From Hyperoodon ampullatus (taxonomy: Eukaryota; Chordata; Mammalia; Artiodactyla; Ziphiidae), in NCBI GenBank assembly GCA_949752795.1, contig OX457063.1, positions 68,161,783 through 68,225,782 on the forward strand: a stretch of 64,000 nt of DNA. The letters are read 5' to 3'. Positions within the stretch are counted from its first letter, which is position 1. Every line of letters starts with the position of its first letter. Both the position numbers and the translations under genes were made by a program. Below the pieces are notes generated by a model. That model saw only the letters and a program-made list of their open reading frames with translations. It did not search any database and was not told where the DNA came from. Below are positions 47,101 through 57,833 of the stretch, one piece after another.

Positions 47101-47579
47101 AACAAAGAATTTGACTATGCAAAACAATGATTGTAGTGTTTTTGCCTGATTTCACATACATGTAAAATACTTTCACAACGTGAAAACAATCATTCAAAAG
47201 GCAAGAAGAAGAGAAATTGCATTAAAGTTTTCAAATTTTCAAACATTATCAGGTAAGTGGTAAAAGTAAATGGACAGCCCAGTGTCACCAGCTACTAGAG
47301 GAAGACTCCTAATATGAAAGGCAGACTACGGTAACAAACAAACAAAGAGAAACTGTCTTAAAAGAAACAGAGACTACACAGATCTATATTTAGAAAGATA
47401 AGGCAGTGTATCCATGAAACGAGAAAAGAAGTGAAAAAGGAACATTTAGAAAACAAAATATAAAGTGCTTTTGAAAATTAAAATGACAGCAGAAATTAAA
47501 ATTTCAACAAAAGGATTTGAAGATAAAATTAAGTAAATCTTTCTAAAGGTATAATAAAAGTAAAAACATATGAAATATA

Positions 47580-48916
47580 GGAGAGAAAAGATGAGAAAAG
47601 ATTAGGATTAGTCCAAAAGATCCAACATCAGAATAATAAGATTTTTAGAAAAAAAATAGAAGAGATAAAACAGAAGGAAGGAAATTATTTTTTTTTAAAT
47701 GTTTCAAGAAAATTTCCTCAAATTGAAAGGCAGGAGTTTCCAGATTAAAAGTAGTAACAAAAGGATTGGAAGAAAACTCATTATAAGGCACATCAATAAA
47801 ATTCAGATCAGCAGGAGCAAAGAAAAGATTAAATAATTTCCATAAAGATTTTTTTAAAAGTTCAGATTCAAAGGATCAAGAATCAATATGACATCAGATT
47901 TTTCAATAGCAACACTAGAAGCTCCAAAATTAGGGGCAGTTCTTTCAAATATTCTGCAGAAACCTGACTTCCATCTTAGACATCTAAACCTGACCAAACA
48001 AGAAAATATTTGTGATAACAAAACAAAATTATGAGCAGACATGTAAGTTTCCAAAGGATGTTCTCAACTAAAATACAGGAGAAAACCTTGAAAGAAGACA
48101 TGAGATCCAGGAAGCAGGGGATCCATCACAGAAGCAAGGTAAAGAGAACCCTCCCAAGGGCAGGAAAGGGGAGTCACAGGATGGCAGTTGTGCACTGAGC
48201 CTTGTAAGTACACAGTCCAGATCAGAACAGAAGAAAGGGGCCCCAGAATGATGTGCTTTCAGCTCTCCACCTCCCCGCAAAAAAGGGCATAGATACATAG
48301 ATTACCAAATATTTTCATATGTTTTTGAGATGAGGTTTACACTTCTGGCAGACAGTTTGAGAATGAGTTACTAGTCATTTTTGCTAAATTACATAGAAAC
48401 CTAAGGAAAGATAAAAGAAGGGAAGAGAGAAAGAGTGAGACAGAGAAAGCCAATTACTAACTCCAGGAAAACCCAAGCTTGTAAAATATAGAAAATGTTA
48501 CCATACCTTGCCATACTTCACAGCAGTGAATATTTCTATCGTACCAATAGTGTAATTGGTGACTACTGATGTAATCAAAATGATCATGCAACAATAAGAG
48601 AGGATGAAGAGGTGTTGTGGGAGGTGGGTTTAAAGCACTAAATTCTTACCTTCCATAGTAAGAAGCCAGTAAATATAACCTAAAACTGAAAAAAAAAAAT
48701 CAAGAAATAAGTTTGCACACAAGTTATTTAGAAATATAGCAGTAAACAGCAGAAGAAACAGCTTAAAGTTGAAAGATGTTGCCTCTGGAGACTAGAAATC
48801 AAAGAAGGGGTGGAGCAGGAGATAGCCATTTTTCATTATGAGATGTGTAAAAAATTTGACTCTTTAAACAATGTACATGTAGAGCTTTGATAAAATAATA
48901 TTAAATTTTAAAAGAG
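47580..48916 (+). mobile_element. HAL1 (half-L1) 3' half
   Basis: ORF1 part: 'gaaaatttcctcaaattgaa', 'catcagatttttcaatagca', then 'gagatccaggaagcagggga' and 'gtccagatcagaacagaaga'. The long 3'UTR ends with 'tttgactctttaaacaatgt' and 'tttgataaaataatattaaa'. HAL1 elements carry only an ORF1-like gene and depend on L1 for movement. This copy has no intact frame. Confidence 0.72.
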
Positions 48917-50835
48917 AGGGTGACATGAAGCTTTGTGAGCCCCAAAATAAAACTAGAGTGAGTCACTGGTCTGACACTAAACTTGAAATGCTTGGATTCT
49001 AAAGCTAAAACCCTGATTTTCTATTCCCCATTCTTCTTAGGGGATTGATTAATTTTTAGTGGGGGGGGGAAAAACCTCTGTGAACTACTAATTACTAGCA
49101 ATTAAAGTCCCTTTTCCTTATGTCCAGTTGCAAATCATTGTTGCCTAAGAACTAGGATTGCCAAGCTCATTCTAAGGAGTTGTATAGCTTATAATGTACC
49201 TTATAAAAGCCAAGGTGAAAATCTACACTTCTTGTTCCAGTTTCCTTGTGTGACGAAACAAAAGGAATGAATAGCAATGTGACTCTGGAAAGCTGCGTGT
49301 GCACCAGGTGCAAGGACAGATCACACTTCATGTTAGTGAATACACCAAGGATTTCATTGCTAAACAACTTCACTCTGTTGAAAAGCATTACTGCCACCAG
49401 AGGACCTTTATTAGCAGAAGCAACTACGAATGAATGAAAATGCAACATAAAGAAACACAGGCATTTCCAAAAAGCACTGGAAGATCAATGGCTCTTTTAG
49501 ATTTATCCAAAGAACAGCTCCTCCTCCCCACTTCAGATCCAGCCGGCACTGGTATGCTGCTTTCTTTATCACACCAGTTTTCCAGATAGATATTAACAAA
49601 GAAGCCTCTCCATTGTTGCTTCCTTCTGCCTATAAGCATTTTTAAGCTAATACTGAGCTTAGAATGACATCCGGTTAGCATGGCACTGCAGCCATAATTC
49701 TCAACTCTGGTTTGGGGGAAACTAAAGTATAATAGTGGAATTCTACTGGGCATCCTCTAAATCCCCTCATTACCTACTTACGTAAATACTGATTCTTGCC
49801 CGATGACAATAAATGGTGAAATTTACAATGGGGATTTCTTTGTCCCCCTGGTTAAGTGAGCCCACCAAATATTGGATTCTCTATCTCCAGTTAGTGAGTT
49901 CAGCCACATCTGATTTTACCAACTCCTAGCTGCCAACGACAGAATATGGCTCCCATTTTGAAACACATCTCCCACAGAGGGAATAAGAATGGCTATAGAA
50001 CAAGCAGTTACACATCATGTGTTGTGAAAAGAAATCAATGTGATCCGGGTTTTGAGAAGTTCTTGCTGTGGAATGTTTCTGAAAATAATTATGCAGTCAC
50101 AGCATCCAGTTAGCCATTTCTGAAAACTTGATTTCCATTGTGCTGGCCACTTTGGTATGCTTTCTAATTCTCAGATGGTTTCCATTCATACAACTCAAAA
50201 ATGTAAGTGCTAATTGCCTTGTTCTGGACTCTCTTAGTAGGTGTAAACTTTCCATCTGAGGCATGAGGGCCTAGTCCCATGATTCTTGTTAATGTTAATA
50301 AATAAAGCGCTATAGTAAAATGTTGGCCAGGGTAAAATAACTCTCAAAACATATGGACTCAAGATGATCATTCACACACAGGCAACAAAGAACTGAATCC
50401 AAGAACCTAAATGTTTAGTTTTCTTCCTAGCTCAGACTGGTTTTCTGCCTCATATATCTGCAAAAAGGTGAAAAGAATGTATCCCTTGACCCTTCTATTC
50501 ATCAGTTTCTAGTTGGGAAAATTGTGTTGCACTTTTCCTGTGTAGAGAGATATTGTCAAGGTGGGCATTTTTCACCCATCAACACCTGATGCAAGTAAGA
50601 TATTTACTGGGCATGATCCATGGAGTTCAAATCTTTGGGGACAGGATCTACACATGAAACAGTTAATTAACAATGATAAGGAGAGTTCCTTACATGACAA
50701 ATAAATAAATGAAGCAAATAAAATAACGCTATAGGAATTGGGGGAGGGGAGGTACACTAGGCAGGGGTTATAGATGGGGAGGAAGTGACAGTAAGTTGAG
50801 ATTTTAAGAAAGTTTGAGATTGAACAAAATGGAGA
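48917..50835. other. unclassified noncoding DNA
   Basis: About 1.9 kb with no recognised repeat or exon. Short open frames on both strands near 49170-49750 overlap each other and lack domain features. A G-run lies near 49060-49070. Confidence 0.5.
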
Positions 50836-51112
50836 GGCAGCATAGTTCTATAATTTATAAGAGTATGAACTCTGGAACAAACCGCCTGGCTTCAAATCCC
50901 AGCTCTGCCACTTAGTAGCCTTGAACAGGTTGCTTATCATTGCTGAGCTCTAATTTCTGCACTTGTAAAAGTGGGATTCAATAGTATCTGTCATATTAAG
51001 AGGGTGGTGAGATTAAATTTAGTTAAAACATGTAAAGGTCTTAGAACAATGTGTAGCACAGAGCAAGTCCATAAATATAGTTGCTGTTATGATGATTATT
51101 ATCATTATTATA
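50836..51112 (+). mobile_element. near-complete MIR SINE
   Basis: It runs from the tRNA-like head ('gtatgaactctggaacaaac', 'ttcaaatcccagctctgcca') through 'ttgctgagctctaatttctg' to the 3' 'tagaacaatgtgtagcacag' and a att-rich end. This is essentially full MIR length and one of the best preserved ancient SINEs in the window. Confidence 0.9.
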
Positions 51113-51749
51113 AATGAGAGCAGAGTGGAGAAGACATTCCTGGCAAGGAAAATATCCCAACACATCAAACTAATAAATTATTAAATCACATTTAATCACA
51201 TGATTATGCCGATAAGAAAAGCTCATGGCACACCAGCATCAGGAACTTTTTCCATTTGTCCCTGATACTAGTGAACTGGCAGTTTTGAAAGGTAAGTATT
51301 CAAATGGTGAGATTTCACTTAAGTTACAAGTTACCCATAGCTGCACTGGAAATTTTCATTATTTGCCCAAAACATAAAGAGTGGAAGCATATGTCATTAA
51401 TCTAAAAAGAGACAGTTCACATATTTGTTTAATGACTTCAGCTCAGTCAAACATGAAGACCCAGGTGCACTGGATGCAGGCATTAGTACAACACTAAAAA
51501 ACAAGAAAATGAGGTGCCAAACAGTCCACATGATTTAGAACCCATTCCTCCAGTCACTATGAATGCAAATGTCTCATTTACATAAAATCCACTCACATTG
51601 ATGTTAATCGGGAGCAAAGGAGAGGCTATCACTTCTCTTATCTAGAATCAGAAACAGGAAATTAGAATTCAAATTATTCCCATTGGAAATTATGATAGGA
51701 TCTTTCAAATTGTTATGTTGATCAGCTTTAATATTTGGATATTAATACA
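51113..51749. other. unclassified noncoding DNA
   Basis: No gene or repeat recognised between two MIRs. Confidence 0.5.
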
Positions 51750-51975
51750 AGAAATATTCATTGAATAAAGAGCACTTATTGAGTGTTAACCTGACCCAAA
51801 AATTGTCCTAAGTGTTTTTTATACATTTTCTCATATAAATTTTTACAATAATCCTAACAAGAAGGTTCCATTATTATCCCCTCTTTTACTGATAAAGAAC
51901 TGAGGCTTAAAGAGAATGAGCAAATTGCCTAGTATCCTACAGTGTGTCTATCTGATTTTAAAGCCAGTGACGCCT
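51750..51975 (-). mobile_element. MIR SINE
   Basis: Reverse-complement MIR: 'gagcacttattgagtgttaa', 'caataatcctaacaagaagg', 'gataaagaactgaggcttaa', 'attttaaagccagtgac'. Most of the length is present. Confidence 0.85.
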
Positions 51976-52849
51976 AGTTAATATTAATTAAGGGGTTTAA
52001 TCTAGCTCCATGGGCTCCCACCTCCATCCCCTCCTTCCCACTTTCATCCCTAGAAACAAAGTATCCAAAGAGAGGCTCCTCTTCAAGTCAGGCAGAAAGT
52101 GATGCAAGGAAGACATATGGAAGGAATAAGAATGGAACAAGTGAAAAAGCCATTGAATTGTCCACCTGCGTACAAAGGAGAAAACCCAATACTCATATTG
52201 TCATTACATGCCATTATGCCAACAGTAGCAACAGTCTAAGCCTAACTAGGAACTACATTGACTAAATGGTTGTCTTTAGCAAATATTGAAGACAATTTGA
52301 GAGATCTAATGCACGGAAATAAATTTTGTGTGTTTATAGCCAGATGCCTCTGATAATCTCTCATGGTACCAGAGTTCTTAAAATGTTTTATTTCAGGCAA
52401 TCTGTAGGAGTAAGACACAGGAGCCAAGTGAATCAGCATAGAAACTTGCTGTTGATTCTTTGATTTTTGAAAGCAATACTTGTTTTCATCTTGAGAAGAT
52501 TGTTTTGGAATCTTACATGGGCTTCTGTGCCATTCAGCTGGCAGCTGCTTCTCCACTGCTTCTCCCAAACATAAGTGGGTCTCAGCTCCACCAAGGACTC
52601 CCACGCCCTTGGGCCTCTCCCTGGGTCCTCAGACCCGCACTACTGTGCAGGCTCCCACAAGTTATCCTTTTAATACTGCATCTCTTAATTCCAAGCACCA
52701 CCCACATTACAAGATTCACGGGAAATTCACTTTACAAACAAGTTGTGGGTAATTGAAATCAAGACCAACATAAGGAAACAACTTTAGAATCTTTATTTAA
52801 ATATGGTTATTTCCAGAATTCATGGGAAAAGTAAAAAAACAAAGCAACA
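51976..52849. other. unclassified noncoding DNA
   Basis: No exon is supported. Opposite-strand open frames near 52240-52750 overlap and show no domain. Confidence 0.5.
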
Positions 52850-53053
52850 GGGCTTCCCTGGTGGCGCAGGGATTGAGAGTCCACCTGCCGATGCAGGGGA
52901 CACGGGTTCATGCCCCGGTCCGGGAAGATCCCACATTCCACAGAGCGGCTGGGCCCGCGAGCCATGGCCTCTGAGCCTGCGCATCTGGAGCCTGTGCTCC
53001 GCAACGGGAGAGGCCGCAACAGTGAGAGGCCCGCGTACCGCAAAAAAAAAAAA
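52850..53053 (+). mobile_element. CHR-2 type SINE
   Basis: Head 'gggcttccctggtggcgcag', B box-like ggttcatgccc, body to 'gaggcccgcgtaccgc' and a 12-base A tail. No convincing TSD was seen. Confidence 0.93.
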
Positions 53054-53283
53054 TTCAGAGGGGAAGAGAGAGCTCAATGAAGGCTGCAGTGGTCACGTAA
53101 GAAAGGCTTCACAGACGAGGAGAATTATGAGTTGATGCTAGTAGGTAGAGAGAGCAGGAGAGATCCTGCAAAACAAAGAATCACAAATGCAGTCTGCTGG
53201 GCAGTGGAGAGACCACACTGACTGTGGTTATGGGGTGCAGTGGTCAGATGCCATATGTGAGATGTGGACTTGGCCTCAAATTT

Positions 53284-53538
53284 TTTTTTAGTAATTTCTA
53301 ATTTATTTTGCCAATACTAACTACAGAAGATGAAAAGTAGAACTATTTTTACACCTTAAAATATATGTTTATTCATTATATCTGTCCAATGAGCTGTTTT
53401 CCAAAGCACCGTCCTGCTTGTATCAAAAAGAAAAAATATCCTTTGGAGAGGCTCGAAAAACAGTTCACACAGTTCTGAGCCTACCAAATGTGTTTCTTAT
53501 GGTTGGAGTTCTCCCCCTTGGAAGGCAATGATAAAAGC
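53284..53538 (-). pseudogene. 5'-truncated processed retrocopy of an unidentified transcript
   Basis: The 255-bp block sits between exact 19-bp copies of tggacttggcctcaaattt (53265-53283 and 53539-53557). On the minus strand it ends in an A tail preceded, about 20 bases upstream, by AAATAAA ('ggcaaaataaattagaaatt'). This matches a polyadenylated mRNA 3' end copied by L1 machinery. It does not look like any L1, SINE or LTR I know. The reverse-complement target reads TT/AAAT, a normal L1 endonuclease site. The perfect TSD suggests recent insertion. The parent gene is not recognised. Confidence 0.8.
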
Positions 53539-53557
53539 TGGACTTGGCCTCAAATTT

Positions 53558-55347
53558 AATGGCACAAATAATATAAGAGAATGAATGAAGGATGTAGAGG
53601 GGTTTAGTGTGGGCTTTTTATGGAAACTGCCAGCCTCTCAAGCTTTCAAATGGGAACATTAGTTTTATAGTATATGATGCATTTAAAACCTGTTCAGCTC
53701 ATGGTTGGTTGTCATGTGCAATCCCACACGTGGGGACAGGAAAGGAGGTTGGGGCAGGTCACTTTAACTTAGAGTGGAACAATAAAATGGAATGTTAGAC
53801 TCTCGACAATTTGTCAGATGGTTCAGAAGAGAATCACACAGAGTCAATGAGGAAACTAAGCCGTGGTCAAGGTGTAAAGTGGGAAGTACATTAACATGGA
53901 GACAGGAAAGACTTTCAGAGTGATAAGTGAGGTCAATAACACACCAGTCACAGGGAATGAAGTAGGGGAGGGGAATTAAAGATCACCCAAGGGCTGCCGC
54001 AGAGGACGTTAGGAATAATGATGCCCTTGGCCACAATTAGAAAGTGGCAAGGAATACAGGCTCTGCACCTATACTTCCAGTTCTCTGCAATGGTACCCCA
54101 GAAATGAATTGTCAGAACAATAATTCTACTGAATTCCTTTCAGGTGAGCTTCAGAAGAATGGTCATAGCTCCAGTATTTTTTTATGGTATCCATAACTCA
54201 TTATCTTGAAAATATTTCCTATAAAACTGAAACTCCAATCTGAATATGGGAAGCTGACTCAGAGCCAAGCTATGCCTTTGGCAGCAATCTGGGGAGAACC
54301 ACCTACTGCTGCAGAGTCAGCTCTTCTGACTGTGTATTTGGTTAAAAAGAAAAACTTAGTGCCCTGAACACACTTCCCAGTTACACCTACATTCTAAAAT
54401 TTCTTGTGCAAACAACCACTACTCAATAGTCCTAAATACTCTGAGTCCCCAGAACAGAAGAGAAAGACTTAGACACCCAATGGGGTGATCGCAGTGTGAA
54501 GGAAAAGATGGGAGCATGTGTCTGAAATTTACCAATTTATGGTAGATCTGATTCTTTCAATTTAAGCAATCTCTGTAAGTAAATGTTGTCTTTCAGATTT
54601 CTCCCCTTCCTCTGCTACTCCCCAAGGTAGCACCGGGCCAAATTTAGAGGTTAAAGAGGTTGAGGTGGCAGGAGGGGGCTCTAGATCTATGTACTTGGCT
54701 TCTTGTGCTGGCCTCAGGACTCCATGGCAATGTGGCCATTGGAGGGTCCAGCCCTCCTGATGGTGCATATGAGAAATGATAAGACAGCTGTTGGTTCCTT
54801 CAACAAAAACATTACACTGCTTTCCTGCCTTACAAGCTCCAGTGCACCAAGGTGAGTGATGCCCAGCAGACAGGGCAGAGTAATGGCAGCCTCTCTGCCA
54901 CACCAGTGGCAGTGCCTCCTGGCTCAGCAGTGCCCAGCAGGAGGCGCCACAGTGCCTGGATAACTGCCTAGAATCCAGGCAAGTGAGCCTGGGCCAGGAA
55001 AATAGAAGATCAAATAAGTGCTGATATTCATGAGCTCATCTGAAAAAAATATTGGGTTGGGTTTTCAAAGGACTTGAAGCTCTGCAATGTCCGACAAAGG
55101 TAAAAGCCGGTATACAAGTTATGTACATATTCAGACTGCATTATCCTGTCTTTAGGCAGTGTCTCACTCTGTTGCCATGGTCAGCAGCTTTAAGAGAAGA
55201 GCCTGCTCCCAGCCTCTGCTTCACTAGCACCACTGACCCAGCCCCATCTTCTTAGGGCTTCTCCTTAGCTCAGCTGTCTTGCATTCCAGCTCCTAAGGTC
55301 TAGGACTTGGGACATATTTTTGAAGGAGAAGGGCCTAGCTACCTTAC
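53558..55347. other. unclassified noncoding DNA
   Basis: About 1.8 kb with no recognised gene. The 113-codon minus-strand frame at 54562-54903 has no recognisable domain and lies in GC-moderate unique sequence. Confidence 0.5.
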
Positions 55348-55367
55348 ACACACACTCTCTCTCTCTC

Positions 55368-55451
<84 letters not shown>
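55348..55451. repeat. (CA)/(CT)n/(TA)n compound microsatellite
   Basis: Short CA, then a long CT tract (with one ccctttc break), then about 17 TA units. It abuts a CHR-1 SINE whose other flank repeats the CT-TA junction in short form. Confidence 0.97.
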
Positions 55452-55453
<2 letters not shown>

Positions 55454-55464
55454 AAATTATTATT

Positions 55465-55795
55465 ATTATTTTTTTTGGCTGGGCTGGGTCTTCGCTGCTG
55501 TGCGTGGGCTTTCTCTAGTTGTGGTGAGCAGGGGCTACTCTTCGTTGAGTGCACAGGCTTCTCATTGCGGTGGCTTCTCTTGTTGCAGAGCACAGGCTCT
55601 AGGCACGTGGGCTTCAGTAGCTGCAGCACGCGGGCTCAGTAGTTGCGGGACATAGGCTCTAGAGTGCAGGCTCAGTAGTTGTGGCACACGGGCTTAGTTG
55701 CTCCGTGGCATGTGGGATCTTCCTGGACCAGCGCTTGAACCTGTGTCCCCTGAATTGGCAGGCGGATTCTTAACCACTGTGACACCAGGGAAGTC
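55465..55795 (-). mobile_element. CHR-1 type SINE beside an expanded TSD
   Basis: Reverse-complement CHR-1: T-rich tail, 'ttggctgggctgggtcttcg', the agtagttgtggcacacggg modules, then 'ccactgtgacaccagggaag'. The right flank tctctctctatatatatatt (55795-55814) repeats the CT-TA junction on the left. Confidence 0.93.
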
Positions 55796-55857
55796 TCTCT
55801 CTATATATATATTTAAATTCATTTTAAATGTCAGAGGTTTACCCAGATTATAATAAT

Positions 55858-56092
55858 GGCTAACATTTGCTGACACTGAGTTCTTACATTGTGCTCAGCA
55901 CATTTACATATGTAATATGTAATACAGCAACATTTGGATAGATAATATTCTCCCCTCCCACCTTTCTATAGCTGAGGACTGAAGCACAGAGAGGTTAGTT
56001 AGCTTATTTTAGGTCACACAGCCAGTAAAGTGGTAGAATGAGATCACAAACCCAGGCATTCTGATTTCAGAACTATTTTCTTAATCATAGAT
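55858..56092 (-). mobile_element. MIR SINE
   Basis: Reverse-complement MIR: 'gctaacatttgctgacactg', 'gctgaggactgaagcacaga', 'tttaggtcacacagccagta', 'acccaggcattctgatttca'. Confidence 0.85.
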
Positions 56093-56661
56093 ACAAACAT
56101 ACATACACACTTACATACATGCATACACACATACAGATAGTGGATGGATGCCTGGGCAGACAGACATAGCCTGACATGATACCTGGAAAATTAAAAGGAA
56201 GCAATACTGTAGCTAGACTTTTAGACCTTAATATGTGAGAAGCACTTCAGAGGCCACCTAGTACAGCAGTTTTCAAACTGGACTAAAGCCTTTCCATGGA
56301 GCAGACTTGAGAAGTATCGTGTAGGTTAGGGAGGCAGGGAATAGGCAAGCCAGCAGGCCTCAGAGCCCCTCTGTCCCTGCTACTACCCGCACAGCTCCCC
56401 ATTTGTCTGTTTTATGAACTGGGATTCTATGCAAGATATTTTTATAGAAAGAATTATGCTGTTACAAATAATCTGAGGATCATTGTTATCTATCCCAATG
56501 CTCTCTCAAAAATGAGAAAACTGAGGCCCAGCTTCATCTGGATCACTAGAAAGGCTGTGGCAAAACTGAACCAAGCACTCACTCTCCTAACTCACTGGTG
56601 GAAAATATGAAATGCCTAAAGGTGACTTTCAACATTCCCATCAGGAGCTGTTGTTGAGGAA
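56093..56661. other. unclassified noncoding DNA
   Basis: A short imperfect (CATA)n patch at 56095-56140, otherwise nothing recognised. Confidence 0.5.
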
Positions 56662-56679
56662 ACTGACTCCAATTTTTTT

Positions 56680-57815
56680 TCATTAAAATTTTTTTTATTA
56701 AGGATAGTTGATATATATTATATTAGTTTCAGGTATACAACATAGGGATTCAAAATTCTTATAGATTATACTCCATTTATATTATAAAATATTAGCTATA
56801 TTTCCTGTGCAGTGCTATCCTTATAGCTCATTTATTTTATATATAGCAGTTTTTACCTCTTAATACCCCATCCCTACCTTGCCCCTACCTGCTTACATCT
56901 CCCCACTGGTAACCACTAGTTTGTTCTCTATATCTGTGGGTCAGTTTCTGTTTTGTTATATTCATTCCTTTGTTTTATTTTTTAGATTCCACATATAAGT
57001 GATATCATACAGTATTTGTCTTTGACTTATTTCACTAAGCATAATTCTGTCTAGGTCCATCCATGTTGTTGCAAATAGCAAAATTTCATTCTTTTTCACA
57101 GCTGAGTAGTATTCCATTGTATATATGTACCACATCTTCTTTATTCATCTGTTGATGGACACTTAGGATGCTTCCATATCTTGGCTATTGTAAATATGCT
57201 GCTATGAACATTGTGGTGCATGATTCTTTTCAAATTAGTGTTTTTGTTTTCTTTGGATATATACCCAGAAATGGAATTGCGGGATCATAGGATAGTTCTA
57301 TTTTTAGTTTCTTGAGGAGCCTCCATATTGTTTTCCATAGTGGCTACACCAATTTATATGCCCCCCAACAGTGTATGAGGATTCCCTTTTTTCCACATCC
57401 TCGCCAACATTAGTTATTTGTGGTCTTTTTGATGATAGAATTCTGACAGTTATGAGATGGTAACTCATTGTAGTTTTGATTTGCGTTTCTCTGATGATTA
57501 GTGATGTTGAGTATCTTTTTATGTGCCTTTTGGCTATCTATATGTCTTTTTTGGGAAAAATGTCTATTTTTTTGGAAAAATGTCTATTCTGCCCATTTTT
57601 AATCATGTTGTCTTTTTTATATTGAATTATATGAGCTGTTTATATATTTTGGATATTAATCCCTTATTGGTCATACCATTTGCAAATATTTTCTCCCATT
57701 CAGAAGGTTGTCTTTTCGTTTTGTTAATGTTTTTTTTTTTTTTTTGCTTTGCAAAAGCTTTTAAGTTTAATTAAGTCCATTTATTTATTTCTGCCTTTGT
57801 TTCCTTTGCCTTAGG
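56680..57815 (-). mobile_element. old L1, 5'-truncated (about 1.1 kb)
   Basis: Minus-strand 3'UTR ('tatattagtttcaggtatac') and ORF2 C-terminal region ('gctgagtagtattccattgt', 'aatattttctcccattcaga'). It ends inside ORF2. The flanks actgactccaattttttt (56662-56679) and actgacacctattttttt (57816-57833) form an aged TSD with two differences. A segment of about 20 bp at 57545-57587 is duplicated in tandem. Confidence 0.88.
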
Positions 57816-57833
57816 ACTGACACCTATTTTTTT

